Source of the DNA: Lentisphaeria bacterium UBA7640 | GTDB lineage: Bacteria; Verrucomicrobiota; Lentisphaeria; Victivallales; Victivallaceae | Direction: 5' to 3' | NCBI GenBank assembly: GCA_002483765.1 | Contig: DLIO01000054.1 | Coordinates: forward strand, 1 to 16,001 | Length of the DNA: 16,001 bases | In this document: one piece after another, positions 13,266-16,001 of the stretch | How the letters are laid out: every line of letters starts with the position of its first letter | How positions within the stretch are numbered: the stretch's first letter is position 1 | The notes under the pieces: model-generated | Database searches by the model: none | Told to the model about the DNA's origin: nothing | Seen by the model: only the letters and a program-made list of their open reading frames with translations | Program-made: the position numbers and the translations under genes

Positions 13266-15497
13266 TCACAATTGCAATTTTTGACGAGCTTGGATTCTAT
13301 TTTTTTCCTCTAATAAAAACTCACGTAGACGTGTAAAACGTGGTTCAAGGCGACTATTATTCACTGCCATCGCCACCGAACGACGGCTACCGACTAGTAT
13401 TAATAGTTTTTTTGCGCGAGTCATTCCGGTATATAACAGGTTGCGCTGAAGCATCATATAATGCTGAGACAACAACGGCATGACGACTGCAGGAAATTCA
13501 CTGCCTTGAGATTTATGGACAGTTACAGCATAAGCCAGATTAAGTTGATCCGCTTCGTCTAGTTTATATTCCACTGACTGATTGGAGTCGAAAAGCACAA
13601 TGAATTTCTTCTCGCTGAGATTAATATGAGCTAGTCGGCCCATGTCGCCGTTAAAAACATTTTTTTCATAATTATTGCTGATTTGCATCACTTTATCGCC
13701 AGCCTTAAAGACACGTTCGCCAAGTTTAAATTGTGGTTTATGACCGGGATTAAGCACTTCCTGCAAAACAATATTCAAGTTAACGGTTCCACAACTGCCA
13801 CGGTTCATTGGTGTCAATAGTTGGATGTCATTAAGCGATTTAAAGCCGAAGCGTTCGGGAATACGTTCTGCAATCAGCCTTCGGATGATATCAATGGCCT
13901 TTTCCGGATCATCTTGCTCAATCCAGTAGAAATCATTCAATTTTTCACCGTTTTGAATGCGTTGTGGCAATATTCCCGAATTGACACGATGTGCATTTGA
14001 AATAATATGACTACCAGCGCCCTGACGAAAAATTTTCGATAAATGCGTGGTTTGAAAAACCCCAGATTCGATAAAACTATTCAAAACCCGCCCCGGTCCC
14101 ACTGATGGCAACTGATCAGAATCTCCAACTAGAATCACTGAGGTTCCTGGCTTGATCGCCAGAAGCAACGCCCAGGCTAACATGCTATCAAGCATTGAAA
14201 CCTCATCGACAATCAACAGATCGCATAATAATTGCTTTTCAGCACCAAAGACGAACTTGCGTTCTATCGGATCCCATTTCAGCATCCGGTGAATCGTTTT
14301 TGCCGGACAACCGGTGGATTCGAACATCCGGCGCGCTGCCCTTCCAGTCGGCGCTGCCATATAAACACTGATTTTGGCAGCTTTGGCGCGGCGAACAATT
14401 TCGCCAATAACCGTTGTCTTTCCAACGCCCGGGCCACCAGTGATGATAGTCAACGGAGAGCGACCAACTCGTTCTACCGCTAACAACTGTTCTTCGCTAA
14501 GCTGAAGTTTCGGCAAGCTACGCACCCGTGCCAAACGTAATCCCGCGAATTTTGGCGCCATTGCCAGCCGTACCGCAATCTTGGACACTTCGCGTTCAGC
14601 AGCGTAGAGCAAGCGCGAATACACTAACTCTTGATGCTCTTGATCGGGGCTGATCACAATGCGCCGCGCCGCAACAGAACGTTCCAAACCGGTAACAACC
14701 TCATCAACAGTAACTTCCAATGTTTTTGCAGCCGCATCTAAAAACAACTTTTTAGGATAGCAGACATGGCCAACCATGGTCAGTTGTTCAAGTGTATAAT
14801 CGATCCCTGCGGTAATTCGCGACAGATCATTTTTGACAACCCCGAGTGCGGCCGCTACTCGGTCAGCCATAACAAACCCGATACCATCAATGTCACTGGC
14901 CAATTGAAACGGATCGCTGCGCACTTTATCCGCCGCTAAATCTCCGTATTGCTTGTAAATTCGTACGCAATATGCTGGAGTAATCCCAAGCCCTTGAAGA
15001 AAAATAAAAGTGTCTCGTTGCTTGCTTTGACCTTGCCATGATTTGCGAATTTGCTCGATACGTTTTTTCCCAAGTCCCGGGACTTCACGTAAGCGACCCG
15101 ATGAATGACTTAAAACCTCCAAGGTTTGTAATCCAAAACGATCGACGATACTTTTGGCGTTTTTAGGGCCGATGCCTGGAATGACTCCAGACCCCAGATA
15201 ACGCGCAATGCCTTCTGTCGTTGAGGGCAACAGAAAGCGGTATGATTCTGCGCGAAATTGCATCCCATATTCCTGATGACTGTCCCAGCGCCCGCACAAT
15301 TCAATATCGCGTCCAGCATGTACGTCAAAAATATTACCGGTTACGGTATGCTCAACACCTTGATGATCAACTAAACGCAATACCGCATAAGTTTTATCTT
15401 CATTTTCGTAAATTACGCGAATAATTTCGCCGCTAAGCATTTGCGTGGTCAAACCACTAGTGTTCTCTTCGACGTTTAATGTAAATTCATTATCCAT
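13266..15497 (-). CDS. recD2: RecD2-type ATP-dependent DNA helicase
   Basis: This is a superfamily 1B 5'-to-3' DNA helicase of the RecD2 type, found without RecBC and tied to DNA repair and stress tolerance. The 743 residues begin with an OB-like region (LSGEIIRVIYENEDKTYAVL at 21-40), then helix-hairpin-helix segments (GVIPGIGPKNAK and VPGLGKKRIEQI, 104-150). The helicase motifs are Walker A GGPGVGKTT (354-362), TGRAARR (384-390), DEVSMLD (431-437), GDSDQLPSVGPG (458-469), IFRQ, VHKSQGSEF (660-668) and TGMTRAKK (690-697). The start has GGGAG a few bases upstream. No recB or recC is seen nearby, which supports RecD2 over RecD. It is the first gene of the minus-strand run that continues with trpB, and no clear terminator separates the two. 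Confidence 0.95.
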   Translation of the reverse strand: MDNEFTLNVEENTSGLTTQMLSGEIIRVIYENEDKTYAVLRLVDHQGVEHTVTGNIFDVHAGRDIELCGRWDSHQEYGMQFRAESYRFLLPSTTEGIARYLGSGVIPGIGPKNAKSIVDRFGLQTLEVLSHSSGRLREVPGLGKKRIEQIRKSWQGQSKQRDTFIFLQGLGITPAYCVRIYKQYGDLAADKVRSDPFQLASDIDGIGFVMADRVAAALGVVKNDLSRITAGIDYTLEQLTMVGHVCYPKKLFLDAAAKTLEVTVDEVVTGLERSVAARRIVISPDQEHQELVYSRLLYAAEREVSKIAVRLAMAPKFAGLRLARVRSLPKLQLSEEQLLAVERVGRSPLTIITGGPGVGKTTVIGEIVRRAKAAKISVYMAAPTGRAARRMFESTGCPAKTIHRMLKWDPIERKFVFGAEKQLLCDLLIVDEVSMLDSMLAWALLLAIKPGTSVILVGDSDQLPSVGPGRVLNSFIESGVFQTTHLSKIFRQGAGSHIISNAHRVNSGILPQRIQNGEKLNDFYWIEQDDPEKAIDIIRRLIAERIPERFGFKSLNDIQLLTPMNRGSCGTVNLNIVLQEVLNPGHKPQFKLGERVFKAGDKVMQISNNYEKNVFNGDMGRLAHINLSEKKFIVLFDSNQSVEYKLDEADQLNLAYAVTVHKSQGSEFPAVVMPLLSQHYMMLQRNLLYTGMTRAKKLLILVGSRRSVAMAVNNSRLEPRFTRLREFLLEEKNRIQARQKLQL

Positions 15498-15770
15498 GGC
15501 TCTCCCGCATTAATAATAATTATCAAAATATAGGTTATGCAGTAATTTTCAAATTTCCTGGTATTAAAACCCACAATTTAGATCTAACTTGATATAATTC
15601 ATGAAAAACTATAAACATAAACTCCTCTGATCTCTTCTTTAATTGAATTGTACCGGAATTTGAGCTTAAATCGCCATGGTATCTCCATGAATTTAGGCAA
15701 TTGAAAAAAGGCGCGATTATGATACTTTAAAATAAGTAAACAAATGAAATTTCAAAAGGTTTTGCATGCT
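15498..15770. other. Divergent intergenic region, recD2 / right-edge gene
   Basis: This 273-base spacer is A/T-rich and holds no RNA gene or ORF that I can support. Possible promoter words are TATAAT at 15593-15598 without a good -35, and for the right-edge gene TTGAAA (15701-15706) followed after 16 bases by TACTTT. Both are weak. An in-frame ATG at 15744 gives an alternative start for the right-edge gene. Confidence 0.35.
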
Positions 15771-16001
15771 ATGACAAATAAAAATATTACCACTTTCGCA
15801 ACAACTGATTCAACAATAAAACTGGCGCAGTCTGAATTTGAAAAACTATTATCTTCTACCGGCTTGGCGGATTTAAAAGCAGAATTTAATCGCCACGAAA
15901 ATGAAGGTTACTCTTTACTCCATAAGGATGGGGTTCTTAATTTTTCAGCACCAAGCGCAGTCGAAGTCCTATATGCAGTTTCTGAACTCCTGACATTGCG
16001 A
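15771..16001 (+). CDS. N-terminus of a GH20/GH67-like or DUF4838-like protein, cut by window end
   Basis: The frame is open for 77 codons to the window edge, so the gene is partial. It starts MTNKNITTF and contains TIKLAQSEFEKLL, GYSLLHKDGVLNFSAPSA and VEVLYAVSELL. This order (helix with A-x-x-E-(L/F), then two strands, then a loop into an L-Y-A/G-V-x-x-L-L helix) is typical of the N-terminal alpha/beta domain that precedes catalytic barrels in alpha-glucuronidase-like and GH20-like enzymes and DUF4838 proteins. No signal peptide is seen, so the protein may be cytoplasmic. AAAAGGT at 15754-15760 supports ATG 15771. An in-frame ATG at 15744 would add nine residues. With the DUF4838 gene this would be a second glycan-related gene in the window. 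Confidence 0.6.
   Translation, partial: MTNKNITTFATTDSTIKLAQSEFEKLLSSTGLADLKAEFNRHENEGYSLLHKDGVLNFSAPSAVEVLYAVSELLTLR

Noticed and set aside
13266..15497. RecD subunit of a RecBCD complex
   Set aside because: The long N-terminal OB and helix-hairpin-helix part and the lack of recB or recC nearby fit RecD2 instead.
1..16001. CRISPR arrays, tRNA or rRNA genes, insertion sequences, attachment sites
   Set aside because: No regularly spaced repeats, no cloverleaf-like segments and no transposase or integrase motifs were found by eye; a tRNA scan was not possible.

Overview
The window looks like part of a chromosome from a Gram-negative, polysaccharide-using bacterium. The gene mix best fits the Lentisphaerota/Verrucomicrobiota (PVC) group. 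Pointers are a secreted DUF4838 protein with a CBM9-like tail, a GntR-type regulator with a sugar-binding-protein-like effector domain next to a Gfo/Idh/MocA oxidoreductase, and a second GH20/GH67-like N-terminus at the right edge. The lineage call is inference from gene families, not from a marker gene.

Layout. (1) Positions 1-1660, plus strand, clearly more A/T-rich than the rest: a decayed polymorphic-toxin (Rhs/YD-repeat) locus. It holds a YD-repeat scrap, an orphan exported protein, an ATG-less scrap resembling a toxin C-terminus, and a small lipoprotein. (2) Positions 1878-4045, minus strand: a two-gene operon of GntR-like regulator and Gfo/Idh/MocA dehydrogenase. The dehydrogenase seems to start at AUA. 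(3) Positions 4240-7548, plus strand: a likely three-gene operon (exported C39-like cysteine peptidase, ribD, SDR-type epimerase), divergent from the regulator across a compact promoter region with a 17-bp direct repeat. (4) Positions 7753-15497, minus strand: recN, the DUF4838 protein, trpB and recD2, i.e. two repair genes and an isolated tryptophan synthase beta gene around a carbohydrate-related secreted protein. (5) Positions 15771-16001, plus strand: the start of a gene cut by the window end.

The two spaces between convergent genes (1656-1877 and 7549-7752) each hold a 35-bp palindrome made of alternating C/G, with 17-bp arms and an identical core. These are two copies of one element, probably acting as two-way transcription boundaries. 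The regulator, dehydrogenase, DUF4838 protein and right-edge gene suggest carbohydrate use; recN and recD2 are housekeeping repair genes. No RNA gene, insertion sequence or CRISPR array was seen. The most unusual material is the toxin scar with its two exported orphans, the paired palindromes, and the AUA start.
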